A stretch of DNA of 48,113 nt, taken from positions 1 through 48,113 of the forward strand of contig JAQBWH010000012.1 of NCBI GenBank assembly GCA_027624625.1, given 5' to 3'. Numbering within the stretch: position 1 is the first letter of the stretch; each line of letters opens with the position of its first letter. The position numbers and the translations under genes were made by a program. This DNA comes from Verrucomicrobiota bacterium. GTDB lineage: Bacteria > Verrucomicrobiota > Verrucomicrobiia > Chthoniobacterales > JACTMZ01. Positions 24,310 through 32,728 of this stretch are shown in pieces. The notes beneath the pieces are model-generated. The model saw only the letters and a list, made by a program, of their open reading frames with translations. It did no database searches and had not been told where the DNA came from.

Positions 24310-25442
24310 CAGTAGACGTCTTTCCGGTAGCGCTTGGCCTTTTTCAATTCATCGACAAAGGCGGTGGCTTCTTCTTCGGTTTTCCCGCCCTCCACTTTGA
24401 CAATGCGATGAAGTGCATGATCAACGTCCTTGGCCATGCGCGCGGCGTCACCGCAGACGTAAAAGTAGCCACCCTCCGCGAGCCAGCGCCAGATTTCCGC
24501 CCCGTTTTCCAACATGCGGTGCTGCACGTAGATCTTCTCCGCTTGGTCGCGCGAGAAGGCGGTGTCGAGGCGGTGCAACACACCGCGCTCGAGCCAGGCG
24601 TTGATTTCCTCCTCGTAAAGAAAATCGGTCGCTCGGTTGCGGTCCCCGAAGAAAAGCCAGGTCGGGCCGGTTGCCCCGGTCGCTTCCCGTTCCTGCAAAA
24701 ATGCCCGGAATGGCGCGATGCCGGTGCCCGGACCGACCATGATGACCGGAACGGAGGGATCCTCCGGCGGACGGAAATGTTTCGCCGAATGAATGAAGAC
24801 AGGCATCGTCCGGGTGTCGACCCGGTCGGCCAGATAGGTCGAGCAGACCCCTTGCCGCTGGCGCCCGTGCGACTCATAGCGCACCACGGCCACGGTGAGA
24901 TGCACCGCTTCGGGATGGGCCTTGGGCGAGGAGGCGATCGAGTAGAGACGTGGTTGGAGTTTACGCAGCACCTTGACCAATTCGTCGGGAGTGAATCTGG
25001 CCTGCGGATAACTTTCGAGAATGTCGACCACTTCCCGGCCATCAACCCAGTCGTCCATCACCGATTTTGCCTCCGGATCGGTCAACTCCGACAACTCGGC
25101 AGCAGAAGGGCACTTCTCGAGAATGGCGGCGAGCAACTGCCGCGACGGCTCGCGCAGGGTGACTTGATGGGTCAATACTTCACGCAGGTTCGTTCCCGCA
25201 CTTTCGACCGGTTCTTCGCCCGTCAGTCCCACGGCTGAGAGCACGGCATTCACCCCGGCCGCGTCATTGGCCGGAAAAATCCCCAGCGAATCACCAGCCT
25301 CGTAGGAGAGATCCGAACCGGAGAGCGAGACCTCGTAATGCAGCGTTTCTTTGCCCGAACCAGGCCCGGTCAAGGCACGCCGGGCTGCGAGCCGCGCCGG
25401 AAACGGGTTCTTGCGGGAGTAGAGAGACGAGGTGGAAGACAT
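24309..25442 (-). CDS. cysJ: Sulfite reductase-type FAD/NADPH flavoprotein without flavodoxin domain
   Basis: A 377-aa diflavin-reductase fragment type: FAD-binding connecting domain, then NADP-binding domain. Motifs: YEAGDSLGIFPAND, RLYSIASSP and GVCSTYLADR for FAD; GPGTGIAPFRAFLQER, FFGDRNRATDF and YVCGDAARMAKDV for NADPH; C-terminal YRKDVY. The FMN/flavodoxin domain of classical CysJ is absent, as in many stand-alone homologues, so a separate electron carrier or direct transfer to a hemoprotein partner is needed. No cysI is in the window. The sulfite role is therefore inferred from family resemblance only. Confidence 0.85.
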   Translation of the reverse strand: MSSTSSLYSRKNPFPARLAARRALTGPGSGKETLHYEVSLSGSDLSYEAGDSLGIFPANDAAGVNAVLSAVGLTGEEPVESAGTNLREVLTHQVTLREPSRQLLAAILEKCPSAAELSELTDPEAKSVMDDWVDGREVVDILESYPQARFTPDELVKVLRKLQPRLYSIASSPKAHPEAVHLTVAVVRYESHGRQRQGVCSTYLADRVDTRTMPVFIHSAKHFRPPEDPSVPVIMVGPGTGIAPFRAFLQEREATGATGPTWLFFGDRNRATDFLYEEEINAWLERGVLHRLDTAFSRDQAEKIYVQHRMLENGAEIWRWLAEGGYFYVCGDAARMAKDVDHALHRIVKVEGGKTEEEATAFVDELKKAKRYRKDVY

Positions 25443-25483
25443 AAGCGGGAAATTATGGGGTCAGACGTCCTGTTTTGCACGCC

Positions 25484-26407
25484 TCAAACCGCCTGCCCGA
25501 GCAAGCACGCCACGGCTGATTCCCCGGTGATGACACCGACAAAGCGTCCGGTCTCCGCGTCCCTCACCTCGGCCACCGGTGTCTGGGCGCGGCGGAGCTT
25601 GGCCAGCGCTTTCCAGGCCGGCAGCTCGGAATCAAAGGAAATGAGCGGACGGGCGAAAGATTGGGCCCTCGCCGCCATGGCGCCCGACAACACCGCGGAC
25701 CCGCACGACATGGCACCCAGCGGCAGGCCGTCGGGGCCGATGACCAAGGCATGCAGCGCGTCGGCAACCCGACGATCCGCGAGCAAGGTTCCGAGGGGAG
25801 TATCGGCCGGCACGAGCGGGAAACTTTCAACCGGCCAGGCGAGCGATCCGGCCGTCATGCGGCGAAAATCGAGCACGCTGCGCAACATGGAAATCTCCAG
25901 CGGCGAAATGCCCTCGGTCTTCGCGGCCAAGGTCATCAATTCCTCGCCGGCCGGGGGCCGCGGCAATGGATCGGGCGGCACCCGCCGGAACAGACGGGCC
26001 AAGGGCCGGGCCATCGGCGCCCAGAACGATCCAGCCAGAGTGACCAGCCGCCACAAATGGCTGAGCACGACGAAAGGCAGGCGGCGGAAAACTTGCCGTG
26101 CGAGCACGCCAACGAGGAGCGCGTAGACCGGAATAAAAATCAAGGGGAGGAATCCCCGCCATCCGCCCACGGCACCGGAAGCGGCCAAGAGGGCCAAAGA
26201 CCCCGCGCCTGCCGCGTGGCTCGTCCAGACCAGAACCAGGTCCGCCTGCGGCCGCACCGCCTCCCACCTGAGCATTGCCTTGGCCCGGCGGTCCCCCTTG
26301 TCCGCACGATGACGCAGACGCACCCGATCCAAAGCATGCCAGGCCGCCTCGAGCCCGGAAAAGACAAAGGAAACAGCCAACAAGAAGGCCGCTGCGAGCA
26401 ACGTCAT
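25484..26407 (-). CDS. CNNM/DUF21 membrane protein with divergent CBS region
   Basis: A 307-aa protein with an N-terminal DUF21-like membrane domain (MTLLAAAFLLAVSFVFSGLEAAWHAL; first 18 residues MTLLAAAFLLAVSFVFSG), more hydrophobic helices up to about residue 120, and a C-terminal region with weak CBS character (VADALHALVIGPDGLPLG, GRFVGVITGESAVACLL). The CorC_HlyC domain is lacking. CNNM/CorC proteins are linked to divalent-cation (Mg) export or homeostasis. Its ATG overlaps the stop of the larger upstream paralogue (ATGA), suggesting the two products work together, perhaps as a heteromer. Longer N-terminal frames are shadow. Confidence 0.75.
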   Translation of the reverse strand: MTLLAAAFLLAVSFVFSGLEAAWHALDRVRLRHRADKGDRRAKAMLRWEAVRPQADLVLVWTSHAAGAGSLALLAASGAVGGWRGFLPLIFIPVYALLVGVLARQVFRRLPFVVLSHLWRLVTLAGSFWAPMARPLARLFRRVPPDPLPRPPAGEELMTLAAKTEGISPLEISMLRSVLDFRRMTAGSLAWPVESFPLVPADTPLGTLLADRRVADALHALVIGPDGLPLGAMSCGSAVLSGAMAARAQSFARPLISFDSELPAWKALAKLRRAQTPVAEVRDAETGRFVGVITGESAVACLLGQAV

Positions 26408-27666
26408 AAAGATTCCCCCTTCTCCGCCGGCCATACCCGGTGCAAAGACACCTCGCGCACCCGGCGCAGCGCCATGGAGCGGACCGTAACCTTCCATGGC
26501 CCGAGCCGCACGGAAGCACCCTGCCGCGGCAGCTTGCCCAATTGATGGATGATGTAACCGCCGATCGTCTCGATACCTTTGCGGGCCGCGTCAAAGCCGA
26601 GGTATGCGCTCAAGTCATCGAGCCGGGCCGTGCCGGCCGCCAGCAGGCGGCCATCGCCCAGCGATTCGATGTAAAGATCGGCCTCCACGCACGGCGCGGC
26701 ATCACCGAGGATCTCCTCGATAAAGTCCTGCAAAGTGACCACACCCTCCACGCCGCCGAATTCGTCGACCACCACGGCCAGAGGCTGGCGGTGCTTGAGG
26801 AAGCTGCCGAGCAGCGCGCTGGCCTCCATGGTTTCCGGTACGAAGGACGGCGGGAGCAGAACCTCGGTGAAATGCATGCCGGGGGGCAGACGACTCAGGG
26901 CGCGCGTATCAAGGAGACCGACCACTTCGTCGGGCGCTTCACCGATGACCGGCGCACGAAGAAATTTCTTTTTCAGCAGGATGCCCCGCACCTGCTCGTT
27001 GGTCATTTCATCCTCGACGAAAACGACGTCCACCCGCGGCGTCATGTAATGGCGCACCGCGACCCGGCTGAGCCGGAGCACCTCGGTTAGCACCTCCGCT
27101 TCAGGCAAGGCAAACTCGCCCCCTTCCTCCCGCACCCAGACGAGCGTCTCGACCTCTTCCGGTCCGAGTTGGGCCCGCGCCTCGAGCGACCACGGGAAAA
27201 GCTTTCCCGCCACGGTCGCGACCAAAGGCTGGATGCGGTCGAAGAACGGACCGAAAAACCGCCAGACCACCGCACCGGCACGCAAGAGCGGACGTTCCCA
27301 AGCGCGCGGACGCCGTCCGGCGATGATCGCGGGAAAAACCTCGCACAACACAGCCGGGGCGAGGAACCCCAGAACCCAAGGCCACATCGGGGTGCCGAAA
27401 GAGCCCGCCGCCCCCGCGGCCGCGAGCCACAGCGCACACCATCCGGTGGCCCGCGCCAAAGCACTGCCGAGGGCGAGAAAAGTGAAAAGACAATCGCGCG
27501 GATGGGCCAAGTCGCCGGCCTGCCGCGCCAGGCGCGGGGAGCGCGGCCATTGGTCCATGCGCTCGCGCGGGGTATGCCAGAGGACGGCTTCCAGCGCGCC
27601 CAACGCAGCGCCGAGCGCGGAGGACAAAACACCTGCTGCCAGCCAGATAAACCAGAAACCTTCCAT
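26404..27666 (-). CDS. CNNM/CorC-family (HlyC/CorC) membrane protein
   Basis: A 420-aa protein with the full family layout. Residues 1-175 are a DUF21 membrane domain (MEGFWFIWLAAGVLSSALG start; several helices). Residues about 190-330 are a CBS pair (RHYMTPRVDVVFVEDEMT, LRAPVIGEAPDEVVGLLD, VVVDEFGGVEGVVTLQD). Residues 345-415 are the CorC_HlyC domain. VVVDEFGGVEGVVTLQDFIE is the strongest signature. The likely role is Mg or other divalent-cation homeostasis. I chose the ATG at 27666 because the preceding in-frame residues are not hydrophobic or family-like. It is the first of two overlapping paralogues. Confidence 0.88.
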   Translation of the reverse strand: MEGFWFIWLAAGVLSSALGAALGALEAVLWHTPRERMDQWPRSPRLARQAGDLAHPRDCLFTFLALGSALARATGWCALWLAAAGAAGSFGTPMWPWVLGFLAPAVLCEVFPAIIAGRRPRAWERPLLRAGAVVWRFFGPFFDRIQPLVATVAGKLFPWSLEARAQLGPEEVETLVWVREEGGEFALPEAEVLTEVLRLSRVAVRHYMTPRVDVVFVEDEMTNEQVRGILLKKKFLRAPVIGEAPDEVVGLLDTRALSRLPPGMHFTEVLLPPSFVPETMEASALLGSFLKHRQPLAVVVDEFGGVEGVVTLQDFIEEILGDAAPCVEADLYIESLGDGRLLAAGTARLDDLSAYLGFDAARKGIETIGGYIIHQLGKLPRQGASVRLGPWKVTVRSMALRRVREVSLHRVWPAEKGESL

Positions 27667-27773
27667 CAAAGAGTCTTCATCATAGCTGCCCCGAAGCCGC
27701 CGCCAAGCCACTCCGCGACGTTTTTTGCCCTGTCCGCCCCGCGCCCCCTGTGGTTTCTTGACTCGTCAACACC

Positions 27774-28223
27774 ATGGGTAAACACGAAAGGATTGCGGCG
27801 CGGATGACCGGAAGGGAAAGCGGCTCGTCGTGGCACCCCTGCTACCTGGAATATTTCCAACTCTTCAACCGGCAGTCGTATTACCAGGCTCACGATGTCC
27901 TCGAGCACATCTGGCTGGGGACGGAGGGGGCAAAGTATTTTTATTACAAAGCCCTCATCCAATTTGCCGGCGCCCACGTGCACTTGCAGCATCACCACCG
28001 GGAACCGGACCACCGCATCCATGGCCGCCGCCTCCAACCGGCCGCCCGCCTCTTCCGCCGGTCGGTCGAATTACTCGAGAGTTTTCCCCGCACTTATGAG
28101 GGCATTTCCCTCGACAGGATCCGCCAAACCGCCGAGCACACCATTCAGCAACTCACTGAATCGAAGTTCACCACCAATCCCTGGTCCCCCGACCGCGCCC
28201 CGCAACTGCGCGGGCCCGCTTAG
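27774..28223 (+). CDS. DUF309 family protein
   Basis: A 149-aa soluble protein. The DUF309 helical motif is clear: LFNRQSYYQAHDVLEHIWL followed by KYFYYKALIQFAGAHVHLQ. The conserved His/Asp/Glu of AHDVLE suggest a metal or polar site, but the family has no assigned function. A second half (ARLFRRSVELLESFPRTYEG) continues the helical repeat. It stands alone between the divergent CNNM gene and the TRIC fusion. Confidence 0.88.
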   Translation: MGKHERIAARMTGRESGSSWHPCYLEYFQLFNRQSYYQAHDVLEHIWLGTEGAKYFYYKALIQFAGAHVHLQHHHREPDHRIHGRRLQPAARLFRRSVELLESFPRTYEGISLDRIRQTAEHTIQQLTESKFTTNPWSPDRAPQLRGPA

Positions 28224-28305
28224 CTTGCGCCATCCACCTTTCCCCGCGCTCCCCGAAAAGAAAGGCTTGCGGTCCAAGTTTCCTACGGACTTTGGTATAT
28301 TCGCC

Positions 28306-29433
28306 TTGAGAACTCTACCCGGCATAAGGTGCGTTCTCTCTCTGGTTGTCTCCGTCCTCGCTATCGCGGCGACCACCGCCCAAGGCGCTCAGGAAAAAGG
28401 ACGTGAGCTCCGTGGTGGATGGTATCGTTGGGATCCTTACCAGTTCGAGGAAAACCGCGGACCCCTGAGCGAGTTGAGGGGACTGGATATCCAGATGGTC
28501 ACGCGCATCCTCGCCGAAACAGGGAGCACTGTTTCCTATGAGCAGATAGACTGGATGGAGCACCAACAGCAAATAAGGAGCGGGGAACGGGACATCGCCG
28601 CCGGTGCTTACAAGACGGCGGAGCGGGAGGAGTATGCCTGGTTTTCCCATCCCTACCGCACCGAAACGGATGTGCTCGTCACGCGGCGCGCGGATCAAGA
28701 CCGGTTGCCCGCCTCCAATGTGAGGGAACTTCTGGCCGCGTTGTCCGCTTCCGGGATGCGGGTCGGTCTGGTCAGCGGATTTTTCTACGGTCCGGACGTC
28801 AAGGCTTTTGCCCTCGATCCGGCCAATGCCGACCGCATCTTTTACGCCGACACGGACAACACCAACCTTTCGAGGCTGCTCAATGGAGAGATCGACGCCT
28901 TCATCGCCGACCATTTGGTTGTCGCGGCCGTGGCTTGGCGGGCCGGCGTGCAGCGACAGATAAGTCAGCATAAAATTCCCCTCTTTGCCGCGGACATCCA
29001 CGTGATGTTCGGCAAAAAATCCACCACGCCGCGGGACGTCGAGGCCTTCAATCGAGGCCTGCAGCAGCTGAAAGCTTCCGGGGAATACGACATGATCCTC
29101 AGGCACTACGCCATGCCCGTGCTGCTCGCCATCACCGTGCAGAGAACGTGGTTCAACCTCTTCGATATCGTCGGTACCGTCGCGTTCGCCATTTCTGGCG
29201 TCCTTCTCGCGCGCCGGGAGCACTACGACATCTTCGGCGCATTCATTCTGGCGAGTTTGCCCGCGGTCGGCGGCGGGGTCCTGCGCGACCTTATCTCCGG
29301 TCGCTCGCCGCTCGCCGTGGTCGCGTCTCCAATCTACCTCTACGCCATACTTGCCACAGTTCTGGCCGGGGCTCTGGCTTACAAGGTGACCGATTACCTC
29401 GGAAAAAAGGCGTGGCCCCCGATTCGGTGCTAG
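28306..29433 (+). CDS. Solute-binding (SBP_bac_3) domain fused to first TRIC channel repeat, zero-frame product
   Basis: Zero-frame product of 375 aa from the TTG at 28306; a TTG at 28267 is also possible. A signal peptide (CVLSLVVSVLAIAATTAQG) leads to a periplasmic family-3 binding domain of about 235 residues (LDIQMVTRILAETGSTVSYEQ, ERDIAAGAYKTAERE, LLNGEIDAFIADHLVV). It then crosses the membrane as the first half of a TRIC/UPF0126 unit: FDIVGTVAFAISGVLLARRE, PAVGGGVLRDLISGRSPL. It stops at a TAG after YLGKKAWPPIRC, so only one of the two required TRIC repeats is included. The second repeat continues in the -1 frame right after A AAA AAG. Ligand unknown. Confidence 0.8.
   Translation: MRTLPGIRCVLSLVVSVLAIAATTAQGAQEKGRELRGGWYRWDPYQFEENRGPLSELRGLDIQMVTRILAETGSTVSYEQIDWMEHQQQIRSGERDIAAGAYKTAEREEYAWFSHPYRTETDVLVTRRADQDRLPASNVRELLAALSASGMRVGLVSGFFYGPDVKAFALDPANADRIFYADTDNTNLSRLLNGEIDAFIADHLVVAAVAWRAGVQRQISQHKIPLFAADIHVMFGKKSTTPRDVEAFNRGLQQLKASGEYDMILRHYAMPVLLAITVQRTWFNLFDIVGTVAFAISGVLLARREHYDIFGAFILASLPAVGGGVLRDLISGRSPLAVVASPIYLYAILATVLAGALAYKVTDYLGKKAWPPIRC
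29403..29409 (+). promoter_or_regulatory. A AAA AAG slippery heptamer, candidate -1 frameshift site
   Basis: The zero frame reads GGA AAA AAG, so A_AAA_AAG is in the exact X_XXY_YYZ phase used by dnaX. A -1 slip joins the first TRIC repeat to the second. A Shine-Dalgarno-like AAGGTGA (29383-29389) lies about 13 nt upstream, a little farther than in dnaX. I find only a weak downstream stem (CCG/CGG). Confidence 0.55.
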
Positions 29434-29858
29434 GCGTCCAACTGTCATCCAACATTTATCTCTTTTTTGATGCCGTCGGCCTCTCTGCCTTCACCGTCAT
29501 AGGCGTCGTTGTGGCTGTGGAGCAACAGTGCGAGCCGCTCTGGTTGTGGGGCCCGTTGCTGGCCGCGCTGACCCGAGCGGGTGGCGGCATTATCCGCGAT
29601 GTCGTCCGCGCCGATTCCAACAATTCCAACCTCAAAGGAAGTTTTTACCCCGAGGTTGCACTGCTCTGGGGTTTCCTTTTTTCGCTCTTTCTCATCTGGG
29701 AAGCCGGCCGTCTCAACCTCACCGAGGTTTGGTTGGGGGTGGTGACGACCATCTTCGGCGCCTTGGCCACCCGCCTGCTGGTCATGCGGTTCGGATTGCG
29801 CAGTCCTCTTATGGCCGCCACTGCTCCGCCCGACCAGCAGGATCAAAACCCGCGGTGA
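29409..29858 (+). CDS. Second TRIC channel repeat, in the -1 frame (continuation of the fusion)
   Basis: The 149 codons from 29409 encode the second UPF0126/TRIC unit: FFDAVGLSAFTVIGVVVAVE, RAGGGIIRDVVRADSNN and further helices (VALLWGFLFSLFLIW, TEVWLGVVTTIFGAL). TRIC channels need both repeats, so this should follow the zero-frame part in one polypeptide of about 517 aa made by -1 frameshifting. Otherwise it could be a separate protein starting at the GTG at 29427, which overlaps the upstream TAG region; or the A6 or C5 runs may conceal a mutation or sequencing error. Family members carry monovalent cations; binding-domain fusions may sense a ligand. Confidence 0.75.
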   Translation, partial: GVAPDSVLGVQLSSNIYLFFDAVGLSAFTVIGVVVAVEQQCEPLWLWGPLLAALTRAGGGIIRDVVRADSNNSNLKGSFYPEVALLWGFLFSLFLIWEAGRLNLTEVWLGVVTTIFGALATRLLVMRFGLRSPLMAATAPPDQQDQNPR

Positions 29859-29880
29859 GAATTTTTTCCGCCCCGGCCCG

Positions 29881-30093
29881 GTGATTTGCATTAGCGAAAA
29901 CACCCGCACTACCCGCACCCCAGATTTCACGAAAAAAGCCGCATGGATGCTCGCTATCGCCTTCCTCGCCGGTTGTGCGGCACCTCCTCCGGTCAAAATC
30001 GCCTCGCATTTAATCCGCTGCGGCCTGCTCAAGAAAGCCAAGGACGAAGATCGGACTTCGGAGACCGCGCAACGCACGGCTCCACAGCAATAA
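29881..30093 (+). CDS. Small putative lipoprotein, 70 aa
   Basis: From the GTG at 29881 the product reads up to a basic stretch (FTKKAAW), a short hydrophobic run and the lipobox LAGC at about residue 32, then a polar tail rich in Lys/Asp/Glu. An internal ATG at 29947 would leave too short a signal peptide. No ribosome-binding site is clear. It follows the TRIC gene by 22 nt. I do not recognise a family. Confidence 0.4.
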   Translation: MICISENTRTTRTPDFTKKAAWMLAIAFLAGCAAPPPVKIASHLIRCGLLKKAKDEDRTSETAQRTAPQQ

Positions 30094-30130
30094 GGATTCG
30101 GACAGTCGTTTCGGTGTTGCGAGTGCCGGC

Positions 30131-30316
30131 TCAGCTCCCTCGTCCTTCGTGGCGGCGTTTACGCTCCTCGTCTTCAATCTCGAGTTCAGTATCGAGCACG
30201 CCGTGCAACTTGTCCGTCTGACCCGGAGACCGCAGCACGCGGTGAATGCACCAGAAGAAGAACCCGGTCGTGCCGCCCACCGCGAGCAGCATAATAATCC
30301 ATCCGCTCAGCGTCAT
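30131..30316 (-). CDS. Small single-helix subunit of NSS transporter (MetS-like)
   Basis: A 61-aa protein with one transmembrane helix (TLSGWIIMLLAVGGTTGFFF) followed by a charged cytoplasmic-type tail ending in RKRRHEG. Its ATG overlaps the stop of the SNF-family transporter by the ATGA pattern. Small one-helix proteins in this position are known partners of bacterial NSS transporters, such as MetS with MetP; I infer the same role here. The gene is short but well placed and coupled. Confidence 0.65.
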   Translation of the reverse strand: MTLSGWIIMLLAVGGTTGFFFWCIHRVLRSPGQTDKLHGVLDTELEIEDEERKRRHEGRGS

Positions 30317-31875
30317 GACGCCACCTCCTCCGCATGCCAACGTTTCACGGCCAGCCGGATCCACCATAGAAAGAGGGCCAAAACCGCGACGAGAAAAAGC
30401 ATCGACCAGCGCACCGCCGGATCCGCGGTGAACGCCGCGATGCGGTTGCCCATATCCTGCACGGCCCAGGCCACGAAAACGACGAGCAGATAGACCGGGG
30501 ATATGTATCTGATCACGAAGGTGAAGAGACGCGGCAACCGCAAGTCGGCCCCGCGGTCGAGTTCTTCCAAGCCGCGCTTCGGACCGAAGACCCAACCGAA
30601 GAGAAGCGTCTGCACGCAGGCCAGCAGGTAAATGCAGAAGGTTCCGACCCAAAAATCGAGCGTGTCCATCGCCGTGAGATTCTTGCTGAACCAGACGACA
30701 AGCAGGGTGCCGGCCGTGCCCACCCCGCAGAGCACGGCCACGGCCCGGGTGCGGGTCAGCCCGAGTCCCTCCTGCAGAAAGGCGATGGCCGGCTGCAGCA
30801 TGGAGAGCGAGCTGGTGACGGCGGCCAGGAAGAGGAGGAAGAACCAGAGAAAACCAACCCAACGCCCGAGCGACATGTGTTCAAAAACCAGCGGCAAGGT
30901 GTTGAACCCGAGGGTAAAGGTTCCCCCCACCGCCCCGGCGGCACCGAAAAAAATGAAAGCCGCAGGAATGGTGATCATGCCGCCGAGCGACACTTCGAGA
31001 AATTCATTGCCCGCCACGGCAGTGGTCGAACTCAAGGCAATGTCGTCATCGCGGCGCATGTAGCTCGCATAGGTGATGATCACGCCGAAGCCGACGGAAA
31101 GTGAAAAGAAAATCTGCCCGGCAGCCTCCATCCACATCTTGCCGTTGGCCAGTTGCGCCCAGACCGATTTGCCACCCGCCTCGAGATTCCACATTTGGCC
31201 GAGACCGTTGAGGACATTGAGTTCCGGCCTTGAAGGGTCCGGCGTGCCGAGGGTGAGCACACGGATGAGCACGAGGACGGCGCACAATGCGAGGGCCGGC
31301 ATGGCCCAAAGGCAAAACAGTTCGATCCCGCGGGTCAGTCCCCGATTGATCAGAAAAAAGTTGAGCGCGATGCAAATGACGAGAAAAACCAACGGCGTTC
31401 CGAGGAAGCTGGAAAAGATCGAGGCATCTTTCTCGCTCCCCGTGTAAGCGGTAAAAAAGTTCTGGTAGGCCACGGGATCGCGGCCGAGGTCCATCGCCCC
31501 GGTAAGGTAATACCACGCGTAGCCGAGACACCATGACTCGACGAAGACATAGTACATGTAGATCACCACCGGCACGATGAGGCCGAGGACCCCCAGATAG
31601 GGAGCGGCGCGGTTCTTCCAGATGAGCCGGAAAATGCCGGGTGATGAATGGCATCCGCGTGTCCCCCCGTAGCGTCCCATCGACCACTCGGCCCAAGCGA
31701 GGGGCAAACCAAGAAGGAGAAGGGCAACAAAGTAGGGAATGAGGAAGACCCCGCCGTCGTATTTGGCGGCCAGGCCGGGGAAGCGCAGGAAATTGCCCAG
31801 GCCCACCGCGCTGCCCGCCACCGCAAGGATGACTCCGATCCGGGTGGACCAACCTTCGGTCGCAGGGCGGTGCAT
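30313..31875 (-). CDS. Sodium-dependent transporter, NSS/SLC6 family
   Basis: A 520-aa inner-membrane Na+-coupled symporter for amino acids or related amines. The first helix carries the family signature GVILAVAGSAVGLGNFLRFP, then GGVFLIPYFVALLLLGLPL. The middle region has MWMEAAGQIFFSLSVGFGV, and about 12 hydrophobic helices run through the sequence. The substrate cannot be told. I take the ATG at 31875; a GTG directly before it (31878) would add one residue. GGAG lies close upstream. It follows gpmA by 9 nt and is coupled to the small subunit gene downstream. Confidence 0.92.
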   Translation of the reverse strand: MHRPATEGWSTRIGVILAVAGSAVGLGNFLRFPGLAAKYDGGVFLIPYFVALLLLGLPLAWAEWSMGRYGGTRGCHSSPGIFRLIWKNRAAPYLGVLGLIVPVVIYMYYVFVESWCLGYAWYYLTGAMDLGRDPVAYQNFFTAYTGSEKDASIFSSFLGTPLVFLVICIALNFFLINRGLTRGIELFCLWAMPALALCAVLVLIRVLTLGTPDPSRPELNVLNGLGQMWNLEAGGKSVWAQLANGKMWMEAAGQIFFSLSVGFGVIITYASYMRRDDDIALSSTTAVAGNEFLEVSLGGMITIPAAFIFFGAAGAVGGTFTLGFNTLPLVFEHMSLGRWVGFLWFFLLFLAAVTSSLSMLQPAIAFLQEGLGLTRTRAVAVLCGVGTAGTLLVVWFSKNLTAMDTLDFWVGTFCIYLLACVQTLLFGWVFGPKRGLEELDRGADLRLPRLFTFVIRYISPVYLLVVFVAWAVQDMGNRIAAFTADPAVRWSMLFLVAVLALFLWWIRLAVKRWHAEEVAS

Positions 31876-31884
31876 CACTCCGGA

Positions 31885-32631
31885 CTACTTCGCTTTGCCT
31901 TGCGAAGCAACCGCCGCCGTGGCAGCGGCAATGGCCTCTTGGTCGCCCAGGTAGTAGCGCTTGATCGGCTGGAGTTGGTCGTCCAATTCGTAAACCAATG
32001 GGATACCGGTCGGGATGTTGAGCTTGAGCACTTCCTCCTCGCTCAGGTCGTCGAGGTATTTGACCAAGGCGCGCAGGGAGTTTCCGTGGGCGGCGATAAC
32101 CACTTTCTTGCCGGCTTTGACCTGCGGGGCAATGACCTCGTGCCAGTAAGGCAGAAAACGGTCAACCGTGTCCTTGAGGCACTCGGTAAGCGGAAGGTCC
32201 GCAGCGGGGACATCCCGGTAACGCGGGTCGTGACCCGGATAGCGTTCGTCCGACTTTTCCAGGGGCGGTGGAGGAATGTCATAACTGCGGCGCCAGACCA
32301 GCACCTGGTCCTCGCCGTATTGGGCCGCGGTCTCGGACTTATTCAGGCCCTGCAGACCGCCGTAGTGGCGCTCGTTGAGGCGCCAGGTTTTTTCCACCGG
32401 AATCCAAAGTTCGTCCAGTTCGTCGAGCACGATCCAGAGGGTGCGCAGGGCGCGCTTCATCACCGAGCAATAGGCGAGGTCGAACGAGTAGCCGTCCTTT
32501 TTCAGAACCTGGCCGGCCGCTTTGGCCTCTTGGCGGCCCTGTTCGGTCAGATCGACATCCGTCCATCCGGTGAAGCGGTTTTCCTTGTTCCACGTGCTTT
32601 CGCCGTGCCTGAGCAATACGAGTTTGTGCAT
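31885..32631 (-). CDS. gpmA: 2,3-bisphosphoglycerate-dependent phosphoglycerate mutase
   Basis: Glycolytic/gluconeogenic enzyme interconverting 3- and 2-phosphoglycerate. The 248-aa length and motifs match d[21 protein letters not shown] with the phosphohistidine (His9), [17 protein letters not shown], and [13 protein letters not shown] with the second His. The inner [11 protein letters not shown] segment is diagnostic of GpmA. The ATG at 32631 gives the family start [11 protein letters not shown]; earlier in-frame codons are unlike the family. The gene is divergent from another histidine-phosphatase gene 97 nt away and upstream of an NSS transporter. Confidence 0.96.
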   Translation of the reverse strand: MHKLVLLRHGESTWNKENRFTGWTDVDLTEQGRQEAKAAGQVLKKDGYSFDLAYCSVMKRALRTLWIVLDELDELWIPVEKTWRLNERHYGGLQGLNKSETAAQYGEDQVLVWRRSYDIPPPPLEKSDERYPGHDPRYRDVPAADLPLTECLKDTVDRFLPYWHEVIAPQVKAGKKVVIAAHGNSLRALVKYLDDLSEEEVLKLNIPTGIPLVYELDDQLQPIKRYYLGDQEAIAAATAAVASQGKAK

Positions 32632-32728
32632 AAAACTAATTCCGGTCCGCGAGCAACGCGGGTTGTAATTTGTCCGCCGCCGTCTATAGGGAATCACCCG
32701 GCGGCAGGCAAGGCCGCGGGGAATACCG

